Source: a virus
Direction: 5' to 3' (one strand)
Length of the DNA stretch: 64,000 nt
IMG/VR virus record: IMGVR_UViG_3300038427_000656
Span: 1-64,000 of that record
Part shown: in pieces, positions 8,508-16,205 of the stretch
How the letters are laid out: every line of letters begins with the position of its first letter
Position numbering within the stretch: the first letter of the stretch is position 1
Made by a program: the position numbers and the translations under genes
Notes under the pieces: generated by a model
Database searches by the model: none
What the model was told of the DNA's origin: nothing
The model's input: the letters and a program-made list of their open reading frames with translations, nothing else

Positions 8508-9295
8508 GACATATGAATGGCGATTGGAGCCCAGCTGAAAAAGATCCACAACTTGATACTGATATCAAGAGATTAACGGGCATTGACAGAAAAAAAGCTA
8601 TTATCGATAAAATTTGTCCTTTCTGTCATAAACCTGTAGATGTGAATAAATTTCGTGATGAACAAAGTAGAAAAGAATTTAGAATTAGTGGTCTTTGCCA
8701 AAACTGTCAAGATAAAATGTTTGGGAAAGAAGAAGAAACCGAAAATCTTATGAAAGAAAATTTAGAAGTACAAGAGTTTAGTCTAAAGAAAATTGTTGAA
8801 AATTTATCCAATATTCCCAGAGATGGTGGTGCTAGATTTGGTGATGAAGTTAAAAAACTTTCCCCACAACAAAAAAAAGAATTGATGGAGAAGGTTAGCA
8901 AATTCAACGAATATGGAAAAGTTTTACGATGTGAAACGGCTTTAATGGAAATGGCAAAAAATCTTTCTGAAATTGGTCAAATGGCAGAATCTTACGCTAT
9001 GACCGAATCTGGTGATTATTTTCAAGCCGAAGTTGTCAAAAGAGATTTTAATGAAGTAAAAAAGATTACCAAAGATTTTTCAAAACGAGCCAAAGAATGT
9101 TACGGTGGTCTTCAGCAATTAAATGCTCTTTACGAAGATATGGGTAGAAAAATGGAAAGATATTTTGAAATACAATCCTTGGACGAAATTGCTTCTGCAA
9201 TTCCACAACAAGAAATTTCAGCACCTGCTCCAAGAATAGGTGAAGTATCGGATGAAGAAGAAAGTCTTACCGAACAACACTTAAAAAAAAATTAA
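8483..9295 (+). CDS. Zinc-ribbon protein, probably the N-terminal part of a frameshifted gene
   Basis: 270 aa. Residues 45-80 contain CPFC, then FRDEQSRKEFRISGLC and QNCQ, giving a four-cysteine zinc site of a kind I recall from other phage proteins. The rest is helical, with a coiled-coil-like middle. The frame ends right after a run of nine A (9283-9291). In the -1 frame, reading continues without a stop as KLNEVGETTRSGRTPLDV and on into the next frame. So this is either the 5' part of a gene using slippage, or a gene broken by a homopolymer miscount. An ATG at 8513 is an alternative start. Confidence 0.75.
   Translation: MGKPALFIRHMNGDWSPAEKDPQLDTDIKRLTGIDRKKAIIDKICPFCHKPVDVNKFRDEQSRKEFRISGLCQNCQDKMFGKEEETENLMKENLEVQEFSLKKIVENLSNIPRDGGARFGDEVKKLSPQQKKELMEKVSKFNEYGKVLRCETALMEMAKNLSEIGQMAESYAMTESGDYFQAEVVKRDFNEVKKITKDFSKRAKECYGGLQQLNALYEDMGRKMERYFEIQSLDEIASAIPQQEISAPAPRIGEVSDEEESLTEQHLKKN
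9283..9291 (+). other. A9 slippery run, candidate frameshift site
   Basis: Nine consecutive A just before the stop of the zinc-ribbon frame. A -1 shift here joins 8483-9292 to the open frame ending at 9891, giving one protein of roughly 470 aa. A-runs of this length are known sites of -1 ribosomal or transcriptional slippage, and also a common place for sequencing error. Confidence 0.55.
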
Positions 9296-9357
9296 ATGAA
9301 GTTGGAGAAACGACAAGAAGCGGCAGAACTCCATTAGATGTCAATCATATTGTAGAT

Positions 9358-9891
9358 TTGTTGGAAAGTTTACCCACCCCCTCAGTTATTGTTTTCGTAG
9401 ATGGCAATAAGGAAAATTACGCAATGTATCTTGACTCAAATTTTAGACATTTAAGAGGAATTCCATTCGTATCAGTATCAAAAACAATTAGTAATGTTAG
9501 TGGTCCTCAAGGAAAATTTCTTCCATCATACTATTATAATGATTTTAGAGATAAAATGAAAGTTGTTAAATCAGTAAAAGATATCGCTGATAACATACAC
9601 GATTATACTTTTGGTGATTACTTGGAATTTAATAATGTAGATTTAAAAAGAAGGAGATTAAAATCCACAGACCCCCATAAAATAGGAGACGACCTGTTTA
9701 CAGCTCAAGAAAAACTTATATTACTTCAGCGTTATACTGAAAGTCTTACATACAGAATTTTTAACGCTTACAAATATGAATATAATGTATCTAAACTTAG
9801 CCAAGGCCCTACACCAATTGCACCTGTTCCAACAGTTCCTCTAAGCAAGATAATAAAACCTTGGGTTGTTAAAAAACCAAAAGAAGGATAA
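9358..9891 (+). CDS. Unknown protein, probably the C-terminal part of the frameshifted gene
   Basis: 177 aa if started at the TTG at 9358, but there is no ATG or ribosome site nearby and the frame is open upstream to the A9 run at 9283 with coding-like sequence. It contains PSVIVFVDGNKENYAMYLDS, a region rich in aromatic and charged residues, then a C-terminal Pro-rich tail PTPIAPVPTVPLSKI. No family recognised. Best read as the continuation of the zinc-ribbon frame. Confidence 0.65.
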   Translation: MLESLPTPSVIVFVDGNKENYAMYLDSNFRHLRGIPFVSVSKTISNVSGPQGKFLPSYYYNDFRDKMKVVKSVKDIADNIHDYTFGDYLEFNNVDLKRRRLKSTDPHKIGDDLFTAQEKLILLQRYTESLTYRIFNAYKYEYNVSKLSQGPTPIAPVPTVPLSKIIKPWVVKKPKEG

Positions 9892-9916
9892 TATCTACTT
9901 AATTTGTAGTATTATT
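9889..9916. terminator. Possible weak bidirectional terminator between convergent genes
   Basis: Imperfect stem of TAATATCTAC with GTAGTATTA and an AT-rich loop, placed exactly where the plus-strand operon and the minus-strand accessory operon meet tail to tail with only 7 bases between stops. The stem has a bulge and is AU-rich, so this is tentative. Confidence 0.3.
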
Positions 9917-10165
9917 TACATCCTCAGTTTTACACACTTCAATATAACGTTTCATCCAACGCATAAAATAGATTGCTTTATCTTCGGCAAGGAATGTAGC
10001 ACGACCTGTAGTGGCTTCTTGAAGAGAAATTGGAAATAAAAATCCATCTTGGTGTTGATACCAAAATTCATTATCCCTGAAATAAACAAATCTTACAACC
10101 TTATTATCTCTCACCAAATCAATAAGTTTTACTGTTTTGGGATCAACATATTTAACATTTTTCAT
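9899..10165 (-). CDS. Conserved phage-type small protein of unknown function
   Basis: 88 aa, ATG at 10165. It starts MKNVKYVDPKTVKLIDLV and continues RFVYFRDNEFWYQHQDGFLF then LAEDKAIYFMRWMKRYIE; this arrangement resembles a small protein widespread in phages and some bacteria, function unknown. Last gene of the accessory operon, with a 14-base overlap with the upstream gene. Confidence 0.75.
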   Translation of the reverse strand: MKNVKYVDPKTVKLIDLVRDNKVVRFVYFRDNEFWYQHQDGFLFPISLQEATTGRATFLAEDKAIYFMRWMKRYIEVCKTEDVNNTTN

Positions 10166-10649
10166 AATTGTGATTTATAGGCAATTTAGTTCCTCTAACA
10201 TGTACGGCATGTCTGTGGTAATACATTTCTGAACTTCCAAAGGTTCCTTTCCAAATAAACGGAGAATCTTCCAATGATATTCTATGAACGTAATGATATT
10301 TCTGATCTTTCATCCATTTTAAAATCATAGGTTTAAAAATATCTTTTTTACTAAAATAATCAAACACACTTTCAATACCTCTCCACCTGCCGGCATCAAG
10401 GTCATAAGTTTTTGTGTATCCTACACCACAATATCTGGCTGTTTTACAAATCATTGGTAATACATTAGGAACAGTTCCATCAATATACGATTTCATTATA
10501 GGATGGGTGGGGTCATCAAATTGATGAATAAATGTTGGATATTCTACAAAAATAAACCCCGCTTCTTCAATTTCTTCCGGTGTCCACAAATCATTCGGTA
10601 AATGATAAGCACCCGGATAATGATGACTTAATTTTAATCTATCATTCAT
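10152..10649 (-). CDS. Unknown protein, accessory operon
   Basis: 165 aa. Rich in His, Tyr and Trp (for example KLSHHYPGAYHLPNDLWTPE at the N-terminus and MYYHRHAVHV near the C-terminus). No recognised motif. Overlaps both neighbours by a few bases, typical of a translationally coupled operon. Confidence 0.7.
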   Translation of the reverse strand: MNDRLKLSHHYPGAYHLPNDLWTPEEIEEAGFIFVEYPTFIHQFDDPTHPIMKSYIDGTVPNVLPMICKTARYCGVGYTKTYDLDAGRWRGIESVFDYFSKKDIFKPMILKWMKDQKYHYVHRISLEDSPFIWKGTFGSSEMYYHRHAVHVRGTKLPINHNYEKC

Positions 10650-10944
10650 TTTTTATAAACTTTCCTATATTACTTTTTATAAAAATTTCTTCTTTACTAT
10701 TCCATGCAAATATCCAACAATTATCTTTATTATCTGATTTACAAAAAAATATAGGGGCACCTTCATCACATCCACCGCCTTCATCAAAAATCACAAGTCT
10801 CTCCTTTTTTCCCCTGTCATTAATATTACATTCACGTTCTCCCAAGCAGACAAGAAACATATCCTTTAAAGGTCGCATGGAATTATCAGATTTAAATTTG
10901 ATGGATAAATTTTCCCACTGTAATACAAGTCGCTTATTTGTCAT
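10642..10944 (-). CDS. Unknown small protein, accessory operon
   Basis: 100 aa, with several Cys (FLVCLGEREC, GGGCDEG, FFCKSD, DNCWIF) spread rather than paired. It is preferred over the long opposite-strand frame at 10580-10984 because it sits in tight register with its neighbours: 8 bases overlap downstream and 3 bases spacing upstream. Confidence 0.65.
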   Translation of the reverse strand: MTNKRLVLQWENLSIKFKSDNSMRPLKDMFLVCLGERECNINDRGKKERLVIFDEGGGCDEGAPIFFCKSDNKDNCWIFAWNSKEEIFIKSNIGKFIKNE

Positions 10945-10947
10945 AGT

Positions 10948-11172
10948 TTATCCACGTCGAATTCTTGGTGAACAAATTGGGTAGCGCTCTATAACTTCTC
11001 CCAGTTTTTCATAATAGCAATCATCACAACAAACACCCTTTGGGCATTTGTTTCTACCGGTGATAAAACCTTGTAATGGAACTTTGCAATACGCACAATA
11101 ATCCCTATGTTTTTCATAAAATTCATCCAATATGTGTGGATTTTCAATCAATTTTTTAAGTGGAATTGCCAT
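10948..11172 (-). CDS. Small cysteine-rich protein, probable zinc binder
   Basis: 74 aa. Contains CAYC, then NKCPKGVCCDDC, so two CxxC-type pairs about 20 residues apart, suggesting one zinc site; HNH-type nucleases and zinc ribbons share this look, but no catalytic His motif is clear. Part of the accessory operon. Confidence 0.7.
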   Translation of the reverse strand: MAIPLKKLIENPHILDEFYEKHRDYCAYCKVPLQGFITGRNKCPKGVCCDDCYYEKLGEVIERYPICSPRIRRG

Positions 11173-11182
11173 ACTTTAATAA

Positions 11183-11392
11183 TTACTTTGACTTAAACCC
11201 AAAAGCTAACCAAGGTTTTAGTTCTTTACCTTTTGGTGATTTTCTTTTTCTTTCCAAAGTATTCAAAACCATATTAACAATTTCATCGGCTAAAACTCTT
11301 GACGACCAAGGTTCGTTCTTAGAAGTTATATCTATAATAATTTTTTCAGCTGCTATTTGAAATGTAAATCTTTGTTTTGGTGTAATTTTCAT
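11183..11392 (-). CDS. Unknown small protein
   Basis: 69 aa from the ATG at 11392 (a GTG two codons upstream at 11398 is possible and would overlap the RlaP-like gene by 4 bases). Sequence MKITPKQRFTFQIAAEKIII then a basic C-terminus KRKSPKGKELKPW. No family recognised. Confidence 0.65.
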   Translation of the reverse strand: MKITPKQRFTFQIAAEKIIIDITSKNEPWSSRVLADEIVNMVLNTLERKRKSPKGKELKPWLAFGFKSK

Positions 11393-11394
11393 AA

Positions 11395-12621
11395 TCACAT
11401 GTAAAATTTATTTTCAAGAGGTTGTCCATCTGATATCCTGCCTACACCGATAGGTTCAGGATTACAGGAAGGTTGAACAAAAATAACATTTGAATTTTTA
11501 TTATGATACCCCTCATACAATTTATGATAAAGTTCATTAATCTTTTCATAATTCACAGTCTTTGGAAGAGTTGTAGTTTTATAAGCTTCATCTAATTTTA
11601 CTTGCATGGAATTTGCAAATTCAATAACCTGTTCATAAGACCATGAACCATTTTTAATAGCTAAGATTTCCTCACGGTCAGGACGTTTGACAATAACCTT
11701 GCGGTCATTCAAGATTTCCAAACCCATTCGCATTAACCTAACAAGATGTGAAGCATGTTTGGTATCGTAACCCGATTTAACTTCAAGTTCATGTCTTGCT
11801 GGATTACGATTCTTTCTCCAATTAAGCCAAGAATTGTAGGCTTCTATTTCCTTTTTGTAAAGTCGTTCTCTCTGTAAAATATCAATTACTTCTTCCTTCA
11901 AGTTGTATTCCTTGGACAAACGTTCAATGACACCAGCCTCATACATTTGAGGCCAATTACCTTCATTAACGTCCACTTCTGAAACATTAAGAATTAATTC
12001 CCAAATGGTTGACTTTAATTCGTCGCGTTCCATTTCACTTAATGGAAACTGTGATAGATTCCATCGTTCAACTTCGGATTTGATTAAACCAAAGATTTCA
12101 CTCATTTGTCTTGGGCGTTCTTCGGGCAAACCAAAATCTTTTCTTTTTGGTTCTGTCAATTCACCACGAACAATCCATTTGCGGTGTCGTTCAATTTTCG
12201 CTAATTGACTATATGCATATCCCGAAAATGTAAATTTAGCTTTGGATGACAAGAATAAATCTCTACTATCCATCAATTCATCCATTGGTGATTTAAAAAC
12301 AAAATGGTTACTGGGGTCGGTCCACAATAGTTCAATAATATTGGGATTTACATTAGCAGCCAAAATCATGAACTTTTTCAAAGAGTAAAGAGTGGACTCA
12401 AATTTTGGATTTTTTGGATTTTTCAAATGCTCCAAAAATGATTCAATAGATTTATCATTTTCTGCCTGCTCAAAGCGATGAAATAGATTATTTTCTATTT
12501 CTTTAGGCGGAATTACAATACCTTTTACATCAACATCGGACAATTCATTATTCAAGCCATAAGCCTGTGAACCGTGGAGAGTTATGTAAATAGTATTTGG
12601 AACAAGCCAATTCAAATTCAT
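11395..12621 (-). CDS. RlaP-type nucleotidyltransferase (PF10127-like)
   Basis: 408 aa. The N-terminus has the polymerase-beta fold signature GSQAYGLNNELSDVDVKGI, with G-S and the D-x-D (SDVDVKG) metal-binding pair, then LFHRFEQ and a third carboxylate region. The family (predicted nucleotidyltransferases, often beside RNA ligases or cyclic phosphodiesterases) is thought to modify or repair RNA ends. The middle contains KHASHLVRLMRMGLEIL, also typical. Upstream lies a possible TTGACA promoter. Substrate unknown; tRNA/RNA repair or counter-defence is inference. Confidence 0.85.
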   Translation of the reverse strand: MNLNWLVPNTIYITLHGSQAYGLNNELSDVDVKGIVIPPKEIENNLFHRFEQAENDKSIESFLEHLKNPKNPKFESTLYSLKKFMILAANVNPNIIELLWTDPSNHFVFKSPMDELMDSRDLFLSSKAKFTFSGYAYSQLAKIERHRKWIVRGELTEPKRKDFGLPEERPRQMSEIFGLIKSEVERWNLSQFPLSEMERDELKSTIWELILNVSEVDVNEGNWPQMYEAGVIERLSKEYNLKEEVIDILQRERLYKKEIEAYNSWLNWRKNRNPARHELEVKSGYDTKHASHLVRLMRMGLEILNDRKVIVKRPDREEILAIKNGSWSYEQVIEFANSMQVKLDEAYKTTTLPKTVNYEKINELYHKLYEGYHNKNSNVIFVQPSCNPEPIGVGRISDGQPLENKFYM

Positions 12622-12627
12622 ATAGAT

Positions 12628-12655
12628 AGTTTATCAGAGAAAGCATAAATGTCAA
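12628..12655 (-). promoter_or_regulatory. Possible sigma-70-type promoter upstream of the nucleotidyltransferase
   Basis: Perfect -35 TTGACA (12650-12655) and a weak -10 TAAACT (12628-12633) with 16-base spacing. The -10 lies only a few bases from the ATG at 12621, so the leader would be absent or nearly so. Confidence 0.35.
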
Positions 12656-12822
12656 GCGTTCTTAAGAATCACTTCCCTAAGATTGTCCAAGAGTTCTATG
12701 TAAAAAATTATTTTTAAATAATGACCATCATTTCCATACCAGTTTATATCCAATGGATAACACAATCCTCTATGAAAATGATATTTTAACATTCTCTTAA
12801 AAATTTTATTATATTTTTCCAT
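12652..12822 (-). CDS. 56-aa unknown protein
   Basis: Reads MEKYNKIFKRMLKYHFHRGL and ends in LDNLREVILKNA. The ATG at 12822 overlaps the stop of the preceding gene in a TAATG arrangement, a strong sign of translational coupling, and the whole interval to the next promoter is open. No family recognised. Confidence 0.65.
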   Translation of the reverse strand: MEKYNKIFKRMLKYHFHRGLCYPLDINWYGNDGHYLKIIFYIELLDNLREVILKNA

Positions 12823-13166
12823 TAGACAATATTTTCGTGTAATTCCTTTTTATGATTTTTCAATAAACGAATTTTCGCTTTCTGTTTCCATTGGTCTGCT
12901 TGTAATTGCCATAATAACTGTAATTCATAATCAGATGCATTCCAATAATCATCAAGTTCTCTAATTCGTCTTTTCAATGCATGTAATACAAGTTTTTCAT
13001 GAACATATTTACCATTGATAAACCGACAATATTCACAATCACATTCCTTCCGCCAGCATTGGTGTGTATGGCGATTTCGTAAAATTAAAAACAAACGCTC
13101 GATGGTATCACCCAATCGAGCGTCTGCTTCTTTTTGAATTCTATTAATTATTTGTTGAGGCGTCAT
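12822..13166 (-). CDS. Unknown protein with Cys/His cluster
   Basis: 114 aa, ATG at 13166, inside the end of the upstream gene (overlap 23 bases). Residues 35-50 hold HQCWRKECDCEYCRF, a dense Cys cluster that may bind zinc. The remainder is helical and basic. A 9-bp inverted repeat (13095-13103 with 13115-13123) falls in the codons for residues 15-24; it may be chance or an internal RNA hairpin. No family recognised. Confidence 0.7.
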   Translation of the reverse strand: MTPQQIINRIQKEADARLGDTIERLFLILRNRHTHQCWRKECDCEYCRFINGKYVHEKLVLHALKRRIRELDDYWNASDYELQLLWQLQADQWKQKAKIRLLKNHKKELHENIV

Positions 13167-13548
13167 CAGGTTTGGTTTCTGCTGTTGGCTGAGCGCCGCC
13201 CTTTACCAATTCATACAATTTACCCCATTCACCTTTTTCAGTAGCATTTACTACTGTGTTTTCAATCTTGGTTAGTTTTTCATCCAATTTCTTCTTGGCT
13301 TCAAATGCTTTTGGAGAAAATGTTTCATTTCTACTACCATCAGCGTTTATAGCTACTTGGTCTGGTTTAGAAGCCTTGCGAGCTTCACGGAGAGTTTCTT
13401 CCGATAACTTAATGGCTGCAGCAAGAGCATCAGCTCGTTTAATTACTTCAGCATTAACTAATTTCTCCACAACTGTATTAACTACTTTATCAGAACCGAA
13501 TTTTTCAATTTGTTCTGCCACTGCTATGTTTATTGATTTTGGTGTCAT
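13144..13548 (-). CDS. Unknown helical protein
   Basis: 134 aa from the ATG at 13548 (MTPKSINIAVAEQIEKFG); a longer reading to 13587 would begin with non-ATG and overlap the promoter, so it is rejected. Mostly alpha-helical and charged, with a Thr/Ala/Pro C-terminal tail. Preceded by a good sigma-70-type promoter, so probably expressed early. No family recognised. Confidence 0.7.
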   Translation of the reverse strand: MTPKSINIAVAEQIEKFGSDKVVNTVVEKLVNAEVIKRADALAAAIKLSEETLREARKASKPDQVAINADGSRNETFSPKAFEAKKKLDEKLTKIENTVVNATEKGEWGKLYELVKGGAQPTAETKPDDASTNN

Positions 13549-13558
13549 AATTATAAAG

Positions 13559-13587
13559 AAAATATCACACTTTATTACAAAAGTCAA
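13559..13587 (-). promoter_or_regulatory. Sigma-70-type promoter
   Basis: TTGACT (13582-13587), 17-base spacer, TATTTT (13559-13564), starting transcription just before the gene at 13548. Matches the host-type consensus in spacing. Confidence 0.6.
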
Positions 13588-14109
13588 TTATTTAATTTCT
13601 TTAAACGGCGGCGGACACAACATATCAACAAATTTCATTACCTTTTTATAAACTTCATCCTCTTTAGTAAAGCAATATTTTTTGGTTGCAACTTCATCAA
13701 TCCAATTTCGTAAGTCGGTTCCAAATTCCTCACTTCTTGCTTTAATATCACAGCAAAATTCTGCCAAATATACATCAGGCATTTCTTTAATGCCACCCGG
13801 CCAAGCTTCGGGGTGATGTTTATTTGTAGAATTATGATGATGAATTGCCAATTTCATTTTCAATTTAGCAACATCTTCTACAGGATTTCCAAGAGAAAGA
13901 TATTCCCACTCTATACCAAAAAATTTAGATGCATCGTGTACCATTCCATTAGCAACCAAATTTCTAGCTAATTCCACTTCACCCAAAGCCAATAATTTTT
14001 CTGCTAATATTACGCAATTATCTTCCACATTGCGAATATGTCTCGCAATTAGGCGAATTTTTTCCATCGTTTTTTCAGCTTCCTTGCGGAGCCGTTCGGT
14101 TCTTTTCAT
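13588..14109 (-). CDS. DUF5662-like protein with HD-type histidine motif
   Basis: 173 aa. The region MVHDASKFFGIEWEYLS and then AIHHHNSTNKHHPEAWPGG matches the HD-SK...HH-N-HHPE-W pattern of DUF5662 proteins common in phages; the His/Asp set could bind a metal like an HD hydrolase. Activity unknown. It overlaps the NADAR gene by 35 bases and is transcribed with it. Confidence 0.8.
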   Translation of the reverse strand: MKRTERLRKEAEKTMEKIRLIARHIRNVEDNCVILAEKLLALGEVELARNLVANGMVHDASKFFGIEWEYLSLGNPVEDVAKLKMKLAIHHHNSTNKHHPEAWPGGIKEMPDVYLAEFCCDIKARSEEFGTDLRNWIDEVATKKYCFTKEDEVYKKVMKFVDMLCPPPFKEIK

Positions 14110-14539
14110 CTTGTAACTCTTTTCTTATTTCCATCCAAAGAATACCCAATCTGTTTTTTCCAGAACCATCACCACCATCAGCCCAATATCTATCCTTGAA
14201 ACTATGTTCAACAATTTCTGCATCTCCAGTAGAAAGTAAAAGCTCCTTAATTTTAGGATATTGTGCAATTTTAGCTAATAAAGCATCTTTCATAATGCTT
14301 TCTTTGACTTGTTCCCAATCAACTCTTAAAGGACGATTCCTGTCACGTCCTATTTCAGCAGCCGCTCGCGGGCCTTTGGCAAGCCTTACATCTTCTTCGT
14401 GTTCAGTTCCAGCGAATTTCTGTGATTGGAAATAATGCTCTGTAGTAGGCCACACTTTACCTTTCAAAACAATTGGATGTCTTGAAAAATTGGAAAAATC
14501 TCCATAAGGTTCTGCTATTCTATAGAATTCAATTTTCAT
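14075..14539 (-). CDS. NADAR (YbiA/RibX-like) N-glycosidase
   Basis: 154 aa from ATG 14539; the longer frame to 14599 crosses a strong promoter, so the internal ATG is used. Conserved NADAR features are present in order: YGDFSNFSRHPIV, WPTTEHYFQSQKF, LAKGPRAAAEIGR, RVDWE, YWADGGDGSGKNRLG and a final LWMEIR. NADAR enzymes cleave N-glycosidic bonds; members remove ADP-ribose from guanine or act on NAD-derived or riboflavin-precursor substrates. In a phage, reversal of host ADP-ribosylation defence is a reasonable hypothesis. First gene of the accessory operon. Confidence 0.9.
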   Translation of the reverse strand: MKIEFYRIAEPYGDFSNFSRHPIVLKGKVWPTTEHYFQSQKFAGTEHEEDVRLAKGPRAAAEIGRDRNRPLRVDWEQVKESIMKDALLAKIAQYPKIKELLLSTGDAEIVEHSFKDRYWADGGDGSGKNRLGILWMEIRKELQDEKNRTAPQGS

Positions 14540-14548
14540 AATAAAAAT

Positions 14549-14577
14549 ATAATACCACAAAATTCGCGGATTGTCAA
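14549..14577 (-). promoter_or_regulatory. Strong sigma-70-type promoter for the accessory operon
   Basis: Perfect TTGACA (14572-14577), exactly 17 bases, then TATTAT (14549-14554), with the NADAR ATG 10 bases beyond the -10. The best host-type promoter seen in the window; suggests early expression by unmodified host RNA polymerase. Confidence 0.75.
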
Positions 14578-14638
14578 TGAAAAGATAAATCTTATCCATT
14601 TAACGGCAATTAATGTTAAACTGAATATTTTGAATATA

Positions 14639-15904
14639 TTAAGAAGGATTCTTTGAACTAACAGGAGGTAGATAACGTTTAACAAACGGTTGTAATTTTT
14701 GAGTAAGGTCCACATTTCTTGCAGTATATTTACCAGCTAAATCCCAAGGACTCATACCTTTTTCTGATGGTAATGGTTCGTTTGGATTGGGCATATCAAT
14801 ATGACCCGGTTTTATTATTTGACCCCATATTTGTTTAGCCTTTTCTGCTGTTCGTTGAGCTGGTGGTACTTGATTCCACATTTGTCTAGCCGTCATTACA
14901 ATTTGTTGTCCAGCAGGTGTTTGACTCCAATGTTGAGCGGTTTTTGTTCCAAAAGGAGTATGCAATCCAGCATATCCAACCAAAGCGGCGCTTGCTAATG
15001 CTTTCCATTTATTACTAATTTCATCTTGTCGAAATTGTTCAGAATAAATTTCTCTGACAATTTCTTTAATAATAAATTTTAATTCTGACCTATTTACTTT
15101 CTCTTGTAACATTGAACTAGTTGGTTCGTATTTCCACACTGCTGTATTCCAATGCCCTAATAATTTGCGAAAATCATTTTCATTATAACAACATATTTGT
15201 CTTGGAAATTTTTTCTTTGTAGGAACATGTTCTTCTGTGTAGGGGAAAATTTTCATACCCGGAGGACACTTTTCTTTTTTTAGGTCAATATGACAATATG
15301 TTACACCATATTCTTTATAATATTTTGGTTCCTTTTTTGTTATAGGGTGTGAAATCCATCTATCATCTGCACCTGCCCATCCTTGAGCTTCTTGTAATTT
15401 TCTGTATTCTTCCCATATTCCTGCCCCACCTTCATCCTCTATCATTTCCCTAGCAGTTTCTATAGCTTGACGAATAGCAGCTTCATAATTATTCTCCTTT
15501 AACACTTCTTCTATTGCATCCAATCCATTTGCAAATATAGCAGTATCAGCTAAATCTGCTGATAATAATCCAAGTCTTCTTTCTAAAACGGTATCTATTA
15601 ATTTTACACCAGTTTGTCTATCTCCGACTTCTTTTCGCCATTTTTCAATTGTAGCAACACTTTTTGGAGATATTGCTTCATTCAAATCATTTTCAAAAAA
15701 TTTTGGTTTTTCTAATGGATTTTGTTTTTTATGTTTAATATCCCAAGAATGTTCAGCCCATGCACCACAATTTAAACATTGATATCCTTTTTTTCCTTTC
15801 CATGTAATATCATTAGCAGTACAATTACGAGATAACCCATTTTCAAGTAATTTTGCCTGCTTTATAATTTCTGAAATTATCAATTTTAATTGTGATTTCT
15901 TCAT
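14639..15904 (-). CDS. Two-part protein with N-terminal and internal targeting-like helices
   Basis: 421 aa. Starts MKKSQLKLIISEIIKQAKLL and repeats the same kind of helix at residues 270-289 (NRSELKFIIKEIVREIYSE), so the protein looks like two targeted units in one chain. Unit one has a CLNCGAW-type Cys pair (C43, C46) and further Cys/His later (YCHIDLKKEKCPPG, ICCYN). Unit two is helical then Pro/Gln-rich, with repeated TPAGQQI and PAQRTAEKAKQIWGQ. No enzyme family recognised. Candidate internal head protein that the prohead protease would split in two. Confidence 0.75.
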   Translation of the reverse strand: MKKSQLKLIISEIIKQAKLLENGLSRNCTANDITWKGKKGYQCLNCGAWAEHSWDIKHKKQNPLEKPKFFENDLNEAISPKSVATIEKWRKEVGDRQTGVKLIDTVLERRLGLLSADLADTAIFANGLDAIEEVLKENNYEAAIRQAIETAREMIEDEGGAGIWEEYRKLQEAQGWAGADDRWISHPITKKEPKYYKEYGVTYCHIDLKKEKCPPGMKIFPYTEEHVPTKKKFPRQICCYNENDFRKLLGHWNTAVWKYEPTSSMLQEKVNRSELKFIIKEIVREIYSEQFRQDEISNKWKALASAALVGYAGLHTPFGTKTAQHWSQTPAGQQIVMTARQMWNQVPPAQRTAEKAKQIWGQIIKPGHIDMPNPNEPLPSEKGMSPWDLAGKYTARNVDLTQKLQPFVKRYLPPVSSKNPS

Positions 15905-15910
15905 CTATTA

Positions 15911-16201
15911 TTACTTTAATTTGAAAGTATTTCCACTAACATTTTCAAATATAGGATATTTTGATTCTTCTTCAACGTTTTTTGTAGTTATAAGGTCTTG
16001 TAAAATAACTTTAATCTTTTCAAGCAACCGTATAGCATCTTGATGTGACAATGTTCGTGGATTATAGCCAATGTTATCCAAAATAGTTTGAATAGTTTCT
16101 TTAGCTCTCCCCGGTACTGAAACAGTGGATTTAAATCCTAATGGCGCTGAAGTACTAGACTTAGTTGGTTTTGCTATTATTTCATGTATTTTATTTTTCA
16201 T
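15911..16201 (-). CDS. Unknown protein next to the prohead protease
   Basis: 96 aa from the ATG at 16201 (MKNKIHEIIAKP); a TTG at 16213 would overlap the protease stop. A disordered Ser/Thr/Pro start is followed by a helical hairpin region (RAKETIQTILDN, LLEKIKVILQDLI). Position suggests a small prohead core or head protein; no family recognised. Confidence 0.68.
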   Translation of the reverse strand: MKNKIHEIIAKPTKSSTSAPLGFKSTVSVPGRAKETIQTILDNIGYNPRTLSHQDAIRLLEKIKVILQDLITTKNVEEESKYPIFENVSGNTFKLK

Positions 16202-16205
16202 ATAA

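Noticed and set aside
10580-10984. 134-codon plus-strand frame
   Set aside because: It covers the tightly coupled minus-strand genes at 10152-10649 and 10642-10944, whose spacing and overlaps fit an operon better.
13095-13123. 9-bp inverted repeat considered as terminator or operator
   Set aside because: It lies inside codons 15-24 of a gene, has no T-tract, and is explained by the coding sequence.
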